The notes beneath the pieces were generated by a model. The model did not search any database. It was not told the DNA's origin and was given only the letters and a program-made list of their open reading frames with translations. A DNA stretch of 64,000 nt from Chloropicon primus (taxonomy: Eukaryota > Chlorophyta > Chloropicophyceae > Chloropicales > Chloropicaceae), in contig CP060772.1 in assembly GCA_023205875.1 (NCBI GenBank), positions 124,001 to 188,000 on the forward strand, read 5' to 3'. Positions 48,989 through 58,755 of this stretch are shown in pieces. A program made the position numbers and the translations under genes. The number at the start of each line of letters is the position of its first letter. Position 1 is the stretch's first letter.

Positions 48989-49585
48989 TCAGGCCACTGG
49001 TGTGATGGTCTCTCCCTTCCACACGCCGTCCACGAACTGACCCCTTTGAGAGAGTCCGTTGGACATGAAGGTGTACACGCCAACGCCAGCGGGAACTCCC
49101 TCCTGGAAGCCACCCTCGAAGGTGGATCCGTCCTTGTAGACCCACTTTCCGGAGGTGAAGCTTCCTTCCTCCCACTTTCCTTCGAACGTGGAGCCACTGT
49201 CCTTGAAGAAATACTTCCCTTGTCCTTGCTTCTCACCGTTGGTCCACTCGCCCTCGTAAATATCGCCGTTCGCGTAGTTGAAAGTCCCCTTGCCGCTGTA
49301 CTTGTCCTCCAGCCATCCTCCGTCGTATTTGCTTCCATCAGGGAAAGTCATTACCCCTGTTCCGCTCTTTTTGTTCTCCAGGTATCCGCCCTCGTACGAG
49401 CCACCGTTCGCAAAGGTGTACTTGCCGCTCCCTTGCCTCTTCCCTTCCACCATATCTCCCTCATACACGTCCTTGGGACTCTCAGGGTCAAGCCCAGGGT
49501 AAGTCATCACACCCTTGCCGCTAGGCAATCCATCCACGAACTCTCCGTCCCAAGTTGGCTTCAAGTTCTCCTCTTCGTCAGCCAT
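48989..49585 (-). CDS. MORN-repeat protein, possibly radial spoke head RSPH1-like
   Basis: 198 residues, ATG at 49585. At least seven MORN units (YEGxxxxGxxxGxG) are seen, for example YEGDMVEGKRQGSGKYTF, YEGGYLENKKSGTGVMTF and YEGEWTNGEKQGQGKYFF. The number and order of units, and the last unit (GVGVYTFMSNGLSQRGQF), resemble RSPH1 of flagellar radial spokes, but MORN repeats are easily confused. If RSPH1, the alga is or was flagellated. A CTGACAG just before the ATG looks like a 3' splice site; with a GAG|GTGAGT at about 49877 it would define a 5'UTR intron. Confidence 0.75.
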   Translation of the reverse strand: MADEEENLKPTWDGEFVDGLPSGKGVMTYPGLDPESPKDVYEGDMVEGKRQGSGKYTFANGGSYEGGYLENKKSGTGVMTFPDGSKYDGGWLEDKYSGKGTFNYANGDIYEGEWTNGEKQGQGKYFFKDSGSTFEGKWEEGSFTSGKWVYKDGSTFEGGFQEGVPAGVGVYTFMSNGLSQRGQFVDGVWKGETITPVA

Positions 49586-51004
49586 ACTGTCAGTGTCCTG
49601 TCGTCGTTGTCGTCGTCGTCGTCGACGGTGTTCCAGGGCAAGGACAACGAAAACACAATCAAAGCACGCACACAGGCAGAGAGAGGGTCAGTGACTCGGC
49701 GTATGTGTATATCTGAGAGAGAGAGAGAGAGAGAGGATGGTGTTTGGGTTCGGAGGAGGAGGAGAACCCAGTCTCACCCCTTTGCTTTGCTTTGGCCAAA
49801 GGCAAGATAAGGCAAGGGGAGTGGAGTGGATAATTCTTGGGGGAAGGTTGTGAGATGATTCCAGTGAGTGACTCACCTCGCTGTTGCCTTTGACTCTCTT
49901 CCCTGTGGAGCAAGAAGAAGAAGAAGAAGAAGAAGAAATAGGGCAAAGGAGGCAAAACACAAAGGTGTTCCTCTTGTCAGGATTTTTGGACTCCTCCATC
50001 CTCCACAGGACGCCATTCCTTTCAAGTGAGGGCTTGAAAGAAAGACGAGACCGAGATGCTTCCAACAATTGCGCTGCATCTTTGCACTCACGTCACCCTC
50101 GGGGTCACTCTTGGCCTCAAACTCACCTCTCTCTCTCTCTCTCTCTCTCTGCCTTGGTCTCAACGGACTTTTGGTCAAAGCTCTGAAAAATTTCCGTGGG
50201 ATCAGAGCACCTTCGCCAGCCTTGGAAAAATAACGTCACATGTAGAACAAAGAGGAGAAGAGGAAGCGTTCTTCCTATTCTTCCTCCTCCTTTTCGGTCC
50301 TGCTTTCTTCTCTCCACACTCCCTTCTCTCTCTCTCTCCTTTCTTTGATCCTCTCTCTTTCTCTCTCTCTCTCTTTCTCTTTCTCTTGGTTTCTCTCTTG
50401 GACGCCTTGCAGGTCAACCCCAAAGCGAGCCGATCGTAGTCGGGCAGCGATCCAAAAGGAGAAGCAAGAGGAGGTCCCCGCCGACGAGAGCCAGAGCCTG
50501 CACGTTTCCGGCCTCATCGGCACTTGCAGGAAGCAGCAGGAGTTTCTGCCTCGCCCATATGTCGACCCCGTCTCGCTCAAATCGGGCTCTAGAGCTCCTG
50601 GGAATACACGGAGTTGACGACGACGAGGACGAGTCGTGGGCGGTTACCTTTCCTTCTTGTCCGAGATCGCGGAGGTGAAACTACACGGCAACGTATCCAC
50701 CGGTTTCTTCAGAGAGAGGGAACATCGGAACATCGGAACATCTCTCTCTCTCTCTCTCTCTCTGTGCTTTGCTCTGCTTTGCTCTGCCTTTGCCTTTGTG
50801 TGAGAGGGGATTAAAATCAAAGTTTGTTATTGTATAATATTCTCATATATATATATATATATTGATATATTGATAAGAAGATAGATATGATCTAATTACC
50901 CGCCCCACGAGGGGAGCCGGTGGTGCACCGGATCCAAAGCATGCGCTCTCGCCTCGCGCGTGTGTGTCTTGGTCTCTCCTCCACTTCACAATTTCTCCCA
51001 GGTT
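49586..51004. other. Region between MORN gene and hypothetical membrane protein
   Basis: Holds the likely MORN 5' leader, (GA)n and (CT)n tracts (about 49715, 50131, 50738), an (AAG)n tract near 49910, (AT)n at about 50847-50865 and a weak recurrent element at about 50030 (AAGTGAGGGCTTGAAAG). One possible exon is listed separately. Confidence 0.4.
50414..50617 (+). CDS. Possible terminal exon of an unidentified small gene
   Basis: A pyrimidine tract ending CGCCTTGCAG at about 50413 looks like a strong 3' splice site. The open frame after it runs about 66 codons (TPKRADRSRAAIQKEKQEEV ... RKQQEFLPRPYVDPVSLKSG) to TGA. Composition is that of a real protein but no first exon or domain was recognised. 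Could also be non-coding. Confidence 0.25.
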   Translation, partial: STPKRADRSRAAIQKEKQEEVPADESQSLHVSGLIGTCRKQQEFLPRPYVDPVSLKSGSRAPGNTRS

Positions 51005-51886
51005 TTAGCAGGACGCCCCGCTCCGGATGCCGGTGAGTCCGCACATGGCTCCGGAGACTTGGGCCATCTGCACCAGCCTCTCGGTATCCGAGGAGACGAG
51101 AGAGAGTCCGGATCCCTCGCAGAGGCACCCGCTGGAGCTCAGGTCGCTGAGCGCGCCGCAGTAAGCCTGGGGCAGTGGGATCACCGGCCTCCCGTCATTC
51201 TGGGCGGTCAGCAGGTCCAGATCCAGCTTGGTGCACTTGGACCTCAATTCCACCTCGCCTCCGAGTCCCCCCTTGATGCACTCGGCCCTCCTGCACCACT
51301 CGTAAAACTCGCTGCCTCGCGGCTCCACGTCTGGACTCGATGATGTTGGTGCTGGGGTGGTGTCCTCCGGCACCGAGGCCACGGAGGCGGTCCTGCCGGC
51401 GGGCGCCAGGAGCTGGGCCCCCGCGGCCATCAGGCTCGTCGGATCACCCAGCAGGCCGGTCAAGTTCCCCCCCGTGTCGATGTTCAGCATCAGCCTGACC
51501 TTGGGCTCGGCCTCGGGGGCGAAGCTGTCGAGGACCTTCTGCAGGGACTTGAGGGAGCCCACCAGGGGTCCAGCGGTGAAGGCGATCACCACCATGAGCT
51601 CGATCACGAGCAGGGCCCCGAGGACGCCGCCGGCGCTGAAGGCCGCGCACACGGACCGCCGGGAAAGCGAAGCCGGCGACCGGCGACGAGGGGACTGGTG
51701 GTTCTGGTGCTTGGTCTGCTGAAACAGCAATCCCCTCGTTGACGGGAAGCTCCTAGACGTGAAGCTTCCTCCGTTGTTCTGTCCGTCGGAGAGGTCCACC
51801 ACGACGTCGTCGTCCGGGTGGCAGGCAGCAGGGTACCCAACCTCCGAGGACTTGTGCTTGAGCTTCTTCTTCTGCTGAGCGCTCAT
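51005..51886 (-). CDS. Hypothetical type II single-pass membrane protein, Cys-rich C-terminus
   Basis: 293 residues, ATG at 51886 (MSAQQKKKLKHK). A basic, Ser-rich cytosolic N-terminus of about 100 residues precedes one hydrophobic helix (GALLVIELMVVIAFTAGPLV, about 110-135). The remainder is presumably lumenal or extracellular, with two Thr/Pro/Ser-rich linkers and about eight Cys near the end (CRRAEC ... YCGALSDLSSSGCLC ... MCGL), suggesting disulfides. I do not recognise the family. The coding frame is clean and the composition differs from the low-complexity flanks. Confidence 0.6.
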   Translation of the reverse strand: MSAQQKKKLKHKSSEVGYPAACHPDDDVVVDLSDGQNNGGSFTSRSFPSTRGLLFQQTKHQNHQSPRRRSPASLSRRSVCAAFSAGGVLGALLVIELMVVIAFTAGPLVGSLKSLQKVLDSFAPEAEPKVRLMLNIDTGGNLTGLLGDPTSLMAAGAQLLAPAGRTASVASVPEDTTPAPTSSSPDVEPRGSEFYEWCRRAECIKGGLGGEVELRSKCTKLDLDLLTAQNDGRPVIPLPQAYCGALSDLSSSGCLCEGSGLSLVSSDTERLVQMAQVSGAMCGLTGIRSGASC

Positions 51887-52337
51887 CGTCAAAGCAGAGG
51901 AAGAGCAGATTGTTACGGAATAAGCAGGAGGAGGACGCAGCAACAAGGAGGAGGTCTGGCGTGCCACAACAGCAAGGATAGAGGGGGTTCCGTCTTCTTC
52001 GTCGATTGCCCCAACAACAAGAATGAGATGCTGCAGCCGTTACGTGATCATCCTCGTCTGAACGAATTCCACGAATTCCACGGGAGACGTTATGGGTTAT
52101 TTCGATCTCGGAGAAAGAGAGAGAGGAGAGGAGACGACGACGCTGGCTTGCCAAGCTCATCCTCAATCCCCACCTTGGCCCTTCTCCTCGTCCTGCCATG
52201 CAAGTCCTGCCATGCATTGCGATGGCTCCATCCTCCCCTGTTCTGGGTTTGCTTGAGAGGGAGGGAGCGAAAGTAAAGGCAACGGGGGTCCAACCCATCC
52301 GCCTGTGTCCCTTTTGAGATCACCAAATTCCACTACA
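51887..52337. other. Intergenic, nothing recognised
   Basis: Upstream of the hypothetical membrane protein and downstream of the propeller gene. CGAATTCCA occurs twice in tandem (about 52063-52080). No gene or promoter element was identified. Confidence 0.3.
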
Positions 52338-54326
52338 TTAAATATATTCAGAGGTGGAAAACATTGGGTTGACTACGGCCCCAGAAGTCATCTCGGTCTC
52401 GGCGGGTTTCGCTTCCCCCATACGAATAGTACGGTGTTGCGCCATCTCTCCCTGGTTCCCATCGCTCCCCAGGCCATTCCGGGCTGCTGATCCTACGACC
52501 CGCTCCCACTGTTGCGGCAAAAAGTGGCGGAAGGCCAAGCCCCCGAGTACACAGCACGCAGCAAAGCCGCCGAAGGCCACAGCAACTGTCCCGCCGGCAC
52601 TCAACGATCCACCAGATGATCCACCAGACGATCCACCAGACGATCCACCAGACGATGATGCACCAAACGATGCTGCTGGATTAGGCGGTGGTGGTGGACT
52701 CGGTGGTGGCGGCGGTGGACTCGGTGGTGGTGGCGGACTCGGTGGTGGTGGTGGACTCGGTGGTGGTGGTGGACTCGGTGGTGGCGGTGGTGGTGGTGGT
52801 GGCGGACTCGGTGGTGGTGGTGGACTCGGTGGTGGTGGTGGCGGTGGTGGCGGTGGTGGCGGTGGTGGCGGTACGTACCCGACCTTGATCACGAGCGCAT
52901 CAACCTCTTGGGTGGTGAGGGTGACGACGTTCTGGCCCAATGTGACGTCTTCGCCCTTGAAATTCCCGGCGATGTACGCGTTCCCGTACGAGTCCAGCGC
53001 GAGGGCCTCGCCTGAGTCGACGTCATTGTCGGTGCTGCCGCCGTACTGCCACACGGATTGGATCTCGCCGGAGGACGCCTCCAGCGCTGCCAGGTACATG
53101 GCCCTCGAGGAGGTCGAGGCGGTTGAGAGCGTGGCGCTGCCGAACTGCACGCCACTGCCGGCGAAGTGGCCCGTGACGTACACCTCGCCGGCAACCGCGA
53201 TGGAGTTGCCCTCGTCGTTGTTGCCATCGCCACCGATGGTTCGCGTCCACTGAACCTCGCCGGAGGAGGGTTTCAACTTCGCCACGAAGCCGTCGGCGGA
53301 TGAGCTGCTCATCGAGAGGTCCGAGCCAAGTTGCGCGGTGCCGCCCCCGAAGCGCCCCGTCACGTACACCGCCTCGTTGCTCAGCCCCAACCCATTCACA
53401 ACGTCATCGTTGCTGCTTCCAATGGTCTTCACCCAGGCCAATGCGCCATCGGAGGTGCCCAGCTTCACTATGTAGGCATCCGTCCCGCCATTAGCGCTCA
53501 GCGTGTTGCTTCCGAACTTTGCGTCATCGCCGGAGAAGTATCCAGCGGCGTACACAGCGCCATTCCGAACCGCTACCGTGTTCGCACCATCGTTGGAGGT
53601 CCCACCAAAGACCTTGCCCCACAACGGGGCGCCATGTGATGTGGACAGCTTGGCCACGAGGACGTCCTTAGCTCCACGGGAGGAAAAGGTGGTCCGAAAG
53701 AGCGCAGCACTCCCTTCGAAGGTCCCAGCCACAACCAGGTCGCCTCCCTCGAGGGCGATGGCAGTCAGCAGTGCGTCATACCAGCCAGCGAAGGTTTTGA
53801 TCCACAACAGTTCACCATCCGTGGCGGAAAGCTTGGCAACGAACGAGTCCTTGGAGTTGGAGCTGGAGCGCAAATTTATGGTTGACCCCGTCAAGGTGAA
53901 GCCCTCCCCGGTCCACCACCCGGTGACGTACACCGACTCCCCGTCCGCGGCTATCCCCGTGAAGCATTGTTCGCCGCCCTGGTCCGAGTCCGAGGACAAG
54001 CTCACGGCCCACAGCACGTTGCCGGTGGTGGCCTCGAGCGCCGCCACCACCCCCGAGCCTTCCGGGAGCTGGAACGACCCCAGTTGTGCCCCAGTTCCCC
54101 CCGAGCCCACCTTCCCCGTGAAGTATACCGTCGTGCCGCCGCCGTTTTGCGCCACAGTGACGGCGGTGCCTTCATCCGTGCCCAAGCCGGATACCGTCTG
54201 GACCCATCGCATCCGGTACGACTCCCCACCGCCTTCATATGTGCTGGCCACCACCCCAGGGGTCACCCACACCAGCAGCACCAGGACCCAAGCCAAAGCG
54301 GTCTTCACGACGAGACGTCGTCCCAT
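52338..54326 (-). CDS. Secreted SBBP beta-propeller on Ser-(Pro)n rod with transmembrane anchor
   Basis: 662 residues, ATG at 54326. Order: signal peptide (LVVKTALAWVLVLLVWVTPG), an ectodomain of about 440 residues made of repeated blades, a Ser-(Pro)4-10 rod (about 490-560), Ala/Gly/Ser linker with four GGSS units, one transmembrane helix (VAVAFGGFAACCVLGGLAF) and a short cytosolic tail. Blades carry the SBBP pattern, e.g. DSFVAKLSATDGELLWIKTF, ... YVTGWWTGEGF. Such repeats are common in bacteria. The SPn rod is of the hydroxyproline-rich extensin/pherophorin type used in green-algal walls. It reads as a cell-surface receptor or adhesin whose propeller is held out through the wall. The role is inferred. 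Confidence 0.8.
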   Translation of the reverse strand: MGRRLVVKTALAWVLVLLVWVTPGVVASTYEGGGESYRMRWVQTVSGLGTDEGTAVTVAQNGGGTTVYFTGKVGSGGTGAQLGSFQLPEGSGVVAALEATTGNVLWAVSLSSDSDQGGEQCFTGIAADGESVYVTGWWTGEGFTLTGSTINLRSSSNSKDSFVAKLSATDGELLWIKTFAGWYDALLTAIALEGGDLVVAGTFEGSAALFRTTFSSRGAKDVLVAKLSTSHGAPLWGKVFGGTSNDGANTVAVRNGAVYAAGYFSGDDAKFGSNTLSANGGTDAYIVKLGTSDGALAWVKTIGSSNDDVVNGLGLSNEAVYVTGRFGGGTAQLGSDLSMSSSSADGFVAKLKPSSGEVQWTRTIGGDGNNDEGNSIAVAGEVYVTGHFAGSGVQFGSATLSTASTSSRAMYLAALEASSGEIQSVWQYGGSTDNDVDSGEALALDSYGNAYIAGNFKGEDVTLGQNVVTLTTQEVDALVIKVGYVPPPPPPPPPPPPPPPSPPPPPSPPPPPPPPPPSPPPPPSPPPPPSPPPPPSPPPPPPSPPPPPNPAASFGASSSGGSSGGSSGGSSGGSLSAGGTVAVAFGGFAACCVLGGLAFRHFLPQQWERVVGSAARNGLGSDGNQGEMAQHRTIRMGEAKPAETEMTSGAVVNPMFSTSEYI
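52685..52872 (+). repeat. (GGT)n/GGTGGC trinucleotide array coding the polyproline rod
   Basis: Degenerate GGT/GGC repeats interrupted by GGACTC units; read on the minus strand they encode runs of Pro separated by single Ser. Such arrays are prone to length change. Confidence 0.85.
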
Positions 54327-54730
54327 AGCGTGCTACGGAGGCGCGCGGAGCGCAGATGGGAGAGGACTTTACAGGCTACAGGCTATGGGGATCAGTGTCA
54401 GTACCAAGGTCACGTCTTGCAACGCGGGGGTTGGTCCCCTCCGCCTGGGATATAGCACCCGCCTTGGCCACTTTCCTGGAACCTATGCCTAAAACCTAAA
54501 ATGCCTAAAACCTAAAACCTAAACCTTGAGACAGAGGGGGACAGAGGACGGTGTGGCAGTGCAGTGGGAGAGGAGAGGACAGGACGGTGATCTTCGGGGG
54601 GGTTGTTCGTGTTCATCTTGAAAGTAGGCACAATCCTGGCGAACAGGAACAAGGATGCTCTAGGATGGACGATCCTTTTCCGGAGCGAGGAAGCCAAGCA
54701 AGCAAGCAGGCGCAAACCTTTTTTCCTTTT

Positions 54731-54769
<39 letters not shown>

Positions 54770-55770
54770 TTGAGGAAGGGCAAGTCGGGGAAGGGATCGA
54801 TTCAATCCATCGACCAACGACAACAACGAACGACAGGGCCAGGGCCAGGCGAGAGGCGCGCGTTCCAGGAAAAGTAACGTCACGGTCAGAACAATTTTGA
54901 CCGCGTATTTTCAGAGTAAGACACGTTATCATCCTCGTCAGCGGAAAGGTCGTCTCGAATCCTAAGAAGGAATCTCTACGTAGGGATTCGCTTTCTGGGG
55001 TGACGGCTTACCGATTTTTGAGAGACGTTATCTACAATAGAGGTTTTCGAGAAGTAATGACATGATTCAAATATTTAAAATAGTATGTGATGTTTAGTAC
55101 ATAAATACTGAATACATTCCATAGAAGACGTTCATCGGGACGTTCAAATGTGACGTCTCTGGTACCGTCGTGACGAACGAGATGAAGACGAACGAAAGAT
55201 GCGGATCAGACAGTTCTGCCACGACGACGAGGACGAGGACGACAACGACGACGACGACGAGGACGACGACGCGTGCATCACGAGCGTTACTCCTCCTCCT
55301 CATCCTTCTACGGTATTGTCTCGTCCATCCCGCATTCACGAGGACGCTGGCTGTCGACTCGAGACGACTCCGGGTTTTGGGAAAAGCCATTTATTTCCAT
55401 TCGGTTCGATTCCCGTGGGAACTTGTTGGTTTTTGTTCGACGATTCGAGCGGATTGAGGATCACCACCACTATCCTCTCTCTCTCTCTCTGTCTCTCTCG
55501 TATTGATATTGATATCGATATCGATATTGAGTATCATCGCGAGCTGGCTTTGGTTTGGTTTGACAACCAAGGCACCCACCACCACTGAGGCTCTGGACGA
55601 CCAGCACCAGCGGCGGCATCGAATCGAATTCAAATCGGTTTCGGTTTCGTTCATACAGTTGGTTTTCTTTTTGGATTGGGTTGGATTGGGTTGGATTCGC
55701 GGTCAGCATCATTCGACAGCTCATCAAAATCACCACCACCACCTCTTATCACCACCACCGCCACCTCGTG
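54327..55770. other. Divergent promoter region (propeller protein / GDPD)
   Basis: Holds a telomere-like tract (54487-54527), (GA)n at about 54737-54766, a 20-bp near-palindrome at 54970-54989 (GAATCTCTACGTAGGGATTC), an AT-rich stretch 55060-55110, a GACGAC-rich tract 55215-55272 and a TTGATATCGATATC-type repeat near 55501-55530. Open frames here are low-complexity and probably not coding. Confidence 0.45.
54487..54527. repeat. Interstitial telomere-like repeats (TTTTAGG on the minus strand)
   Basis: About five units of CCTAAAA / CCTAAA, one interrupted by a TG. On the other strand this is TTTAGG/TTTTAGG, one G short of the TTTAGGG and TTTTAGGG telomere types of green plants and algae. Confidence 0.5.
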
Positions 55771-56961
55771 ATGGCATCATCATCATCAGCATCATCATCA
55801 GCAGCATCAGCATCAGCATCAGCATCCCTGGGAGGAACGGGAGTCGGAACGGGAGTCCGCAGGATCTCGCAAGAGATGCTACATCAACGACGTAGCTCCC
55901 CACCCCCGAGCCCGGCCAAGGCGGTCAGCAGGATCGCTTCCGCGCCCTGCAGGCTCCACGAGCAGGATCCCTCTCTCTCTCCCTCCCCGCCTTCGTCGAA
56001 GGCGCCGGAGTGCTACCTGCCCAAGGCCGATGCGGTGATCGGCCACAGGGGACTCGGCAGCAACCTCGGGCCCAAGTCCCTGGACACGCTGGAGGGATAC
56101 TTCGCGGGAAGGATAAGGGAGAACACCATGCTGTCGTTCAAGACCGCGGCGACGTGCGGGGCGGACTTCGTGGAGCTCGACGTCCAGGTGACCAAGGACG
56201 GAGTCCCGGTCGTCTGGCACGACGACTGGATCCACTACAAGCACTTTGGGGAGGAGGAGAAGGTGATGACGAGGACGATCCGCGAGATGACCATCGCGGA
56301 GTTCAAGCAGCTGTCGTACATGGCCACCGTGTGCCCGGAGAGGCCCGTCGTCCTGATGAGGAAGTTCGACAAGAAGAGCGACGAGTTCCGGCCGTGGGTG
56401 TGCAGGCAGGAAGACGAGCTCCCCACCCTGGAGACGGTGCTGAAGGGTCTGCCCATCTACGTGGGAATCAACCTCGAGCTCAAGTTCGAGGACGAGCACA
56501 CCCACGTGGAGAGGAAGGAGCTGGAGGACAGGATCGCAGCGATCATGGCCTGCCTGGACCAGCACTGCAGCGCGGGGAGGAAGATCGTCCTCTCCAGCTT
56601 CTCGCCAGACGCTTGCACGATCGTGTCCGAGCTCAACCCGGTGTACCCCCTGATGATGCTCACGGACGCCGGGGTGATCAAGTACGAGGACGAGAGGAGG
56701 AACAGCCTGGAGGCTGCCAAAAAGCTCGCCGTGGACCTCAAGCTGGCCGGCGTCGTCCTGCTGAGCCACGTGATCCCCGACGCCTCGATGCTTCGGGACT
56801 TTGCGGCGCAGGGGCTCCTGTTCATGTCATACGGGGAGAGGAACAACGACGGGGCGTACTCCCTGAACCAGCTGACCATGGGAATGCGCGGGGTCATCGT
56901 GGACGACGTCCTCGGGGTTCACAACGCCGTCTCCGCGAGGGCGGCCCTTTCCTTGGCCTGA
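55771..56961 (+). CDS. Glycerophosphodiester phosphodiesterase (GDPD)
   Basis: 396 residues, ATG at 55771. GDPDs split glycerophosphodiesters to glycerol-3-phosphate and an alcohol. Seen: GHRGLGSN with the first catalytic His, ENTMLSFKTAATCGADFVEL, VELDVQ metal ligands, and VVWHDDW with the second His, then INLELKFEDE and the C-terminal VDDVLGV. The N-terminal 100 residues are Ser/Ala-rich, partly coded by a TCA microsatellite, and may include a targeting peptide. The domain is closest to the eukaryotic GDE1/GPCPD1 type, but no SPX or CBM20 domain is attached. Confidence 0.92.
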   Translation: MASSSSASSSAASASASASLGGTGVGTGVRRISQEMLHQRRSSPPPSPAKAVSRIASAPCRLHEQDPSLSPSPPSSKAPECYLPKADAVIGHRGLGSNLGPKSLDTLEGYFAGRIRENTMLSFKTAATCGADFVELDVQVTKDGVPVVWHDDWIHYKHFGEEEKVMTRTIREMTIAEFKQLSYMATVCPERPVVLMRKFDKKSDEFRPWVCRQEDELPTLETVLKGLPIYVGINLELKFEDEHTHVERKELEDRIAAIMACLDQHCSAGRKIVLSSFSPDACTIVSELNPVYPLMMLTDAGVIKYEDERRNSLEAAKKLAVDLKLAGVVLLSHVIPDASMLRDFAAQGLLFMSYGERNNDGAYSLNQLTMGMRGVIVDDVLGVHNAVSARAALSLA

Positions 56962-57132
56962 GGCTCACCACACATTCTCTTATCATTCCCTGATTCATTC
57001 ATTCAATGCACAACGCCATTCGGTTACGTTTAAGTCTCCGCCACCTTTGCGAGAGACAGAGGAGGTAAAAATAAATAACATTTGCATTATCAATACACAA
57101 TTCGATATTTCGATTTCGATTTCGATTCGTCG

Positions 57133-58755
57133 TCACGTGCAGAGGCCCGACTGCTTGGACAGGTGAAGGATGCGGAGCACCAAGGTGTCGAACCCCCAAT
57201 CGTGCTTCTTGCTCATCCTGTGGTCCCTGTTCCCAAAGTGACCCCCGCCGACGGCATGCTTCTCGTCGTAGGACAGGCCAAAGACGCCGATCTTGTTGCA
57301 CATGAGCTGAGCCATGAGGACGGCGTGGAGGCCCGAGTTGATGTTGTGAGGACACTGGAAGGGCCCCAAACCGAGCCTGACCATCTCCCTCCTCAGAGCA
57401 AAGTAGACCTTGACCTGCCAATTGATGAGGAAGGGAGAGGTCATCCGGATCGGGGCATCCTTGTGGTTCCTCTCCGCTCCCGGGATGTAGTGCCGAGACA
57501 CGTCGTGCCAGAACAGCCAGAGCTCATCCTTGCTCGTCGGCTTCACCTTGAGCCTGCCCGTGGCGAGCCCGAAGCTCGGCAGCTTGCTGAACAGGCGAAT
57601 GGTCGTCTTGTGGCCGCTCCTCTTGGGAAACTTCTTCTCAGGATTCGTCCCCTGGACGTGATTGAACCTGAACACCGCGTCGTACTTGTCGATCTGCTCG
57701 CCAAACTTGTCCGCCCCGAGCGACGGGGCGTTGCCCACGATGGCGCAAGTCTTGAAGCGCTTCCCAGGAAAGATGTCTTTGCGGTCCCGCAGCTCGAACC
57801 TCTCCAGGCCCGAGGCCCTGGTGATCATGTCCCTGTCCCTCCTCGTGAGCCGCTCCACTCCCGTCTCCAAGTTCCCAAAGCCTGTGGGACAAGTCTTCAA
57901 GTTCATCGCCATGCACCTCGGCTTCTCGTGCCTCAGGAAGTAAATGCCGTCGAACTTGGACAATGTCTTCTCGATCAGATCGAACTCGGCGCCGGTGAAG
58001 CCGCCGCACTTCTTCCCGGCCTTCAGGCACTGGACCAGGAGCTCCTCCCCCCTGTCCAGCGGCCCGGTGACGTTGATGCTCTTCTCCGTCTCGCAGAACT
58101 GGTCCAGGGGGTGGAAGACGAGGTTTTGCAGCCTGCTGCTCCTTCCCTGCTGCTGGAGCCTCCGACTGGCGTTGAAGGATCCTTCCCGCTCCTCCTCCTC
58201 CTCCTCAACCCGGACCCTGGCCTCCTCCAGGACAGGAGCAGGAGCCACCCGCTCGGGCTTCCACATGTGCTTGCTCCCCTTGCACTCCCTCTGGTCCTTC
58301 ATGGACGCCCTCTGCTTCCGATTTCTTTTGCTCCTCTCCACTATGATCGTGGACATGGCGTTCTTCCTCAGCCTCGCTTCCCTCTCCCTCCTCGCCCTCT
58401 CCTTCCTCCGCAGCTCTTCCTCCAGATGCTTGTCATAAGCGCGAGGGATGAACCGCCTCTTTCCCTCGATCGCTGGACTGAACGTCGATTGAACGAACTG
58501 GTACTTGGGCAGCACACCCTTGGCTTTGGCAATCTGGCTCTTCTTGATCGGCTTGGTGGCCCCCGAGTTGCTCCGGAACAACTTTGGGATGTGAAGCTCT
58601 GGCATGTACACCGTCCTTCTCGACGTCTTCATGTTGAAGTAGGTCGTCTTCGGTCGGTTCTTCCGAGCCCCCTCCACGACGTTGGTGGAGCTGCAGGCTA
58701 CCAACAGGAGTACCACCAGCCACAATGTGCCAAACTTCCATAAGCAGCTCGGCAT
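57133..58755 (-). CDS. GT29 (sialyltransferase-like) Golgi glycosyltransferase
   Basis: 540 residues, ATG at 58755. Type II topology: an N-terminal hydrophobic anchor (LWLVVLLLVACSS), a long charged stem (about 60-220, with an EELRRKERARREREARL helix), then the catalytic domain. Sialylmotif L is seen around CAIVGNAPSLGADKFGEQID ... YDAVFRFN, and motif S around NINSGLHAVLMAQLMC ... GVFGLSYD. The GHFGNRDHRMSK segment may hold the motif VS His. GT29 in plants and algae is not necessarily sialic-acid specific: plant members act on AGP galactans or Kdo. Convergent with the GDPD gene. Confidence 0.85.
   Translation of the reverse strand: MPSCLWKFGTLWLVVLLLVACSSTNVVEGARKNRPKTTYFNMKTSRRTVYMPELHIPKLFRSNSGATKPIKKSQIAKAKGVLPKYQFVQSTFSPAIEGKRRFIPRAYDKHLEEELRRKERARREREARLRKNAMSTIIVERSKRNRKQRASMKDQRECKGSKHMWKPERVAPAPVLEEARVRVEEEEEEREGSFNASRRLQQQGRSSRLQNLVFHPLDQFCETEKSINVTGPLDRGEELLVQCLKAGKKCGGFTGAEFDLIEKTLSKFDGIYFLRHEKPRCMAMNLKTCPTGFGNLETGVERLTRRDRDMITRASGLERFELRDRKDIFPGKRFKTCAIVGNAPSLGADKFGEQIDKYDAVFRFNHVQGTNPEKKFPKRSGHKTTIRLFSKLPSFGLATGRLKVKPTSKDELWLFWHDVSRHYIPGAERNHKDAPIRMTSPFLINWQVKVYFALRREMVRLGLGPFQCPHNINSGLHAVLMAQLMCNKIGVFGLSYDEKHAVGGGHFGNRDHRMSKKHDWGFDTLVLRILHLSKQSGLCT

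Noticed and set aside
55199-55588. Plus-strand ORF rich in Asp/Glu upstream of GDPD
   Set aside because: Made of GAC/GAG repeats and a GATATC repeat, with no conserved segment.
57082-58743. Plus-strand ORF of 553 codons opposite the GT29 gene
   Set aside because: Shadow frame; Leu/Pro/Arg-rich, no domain, and the minus frame has the sialylmotifs.
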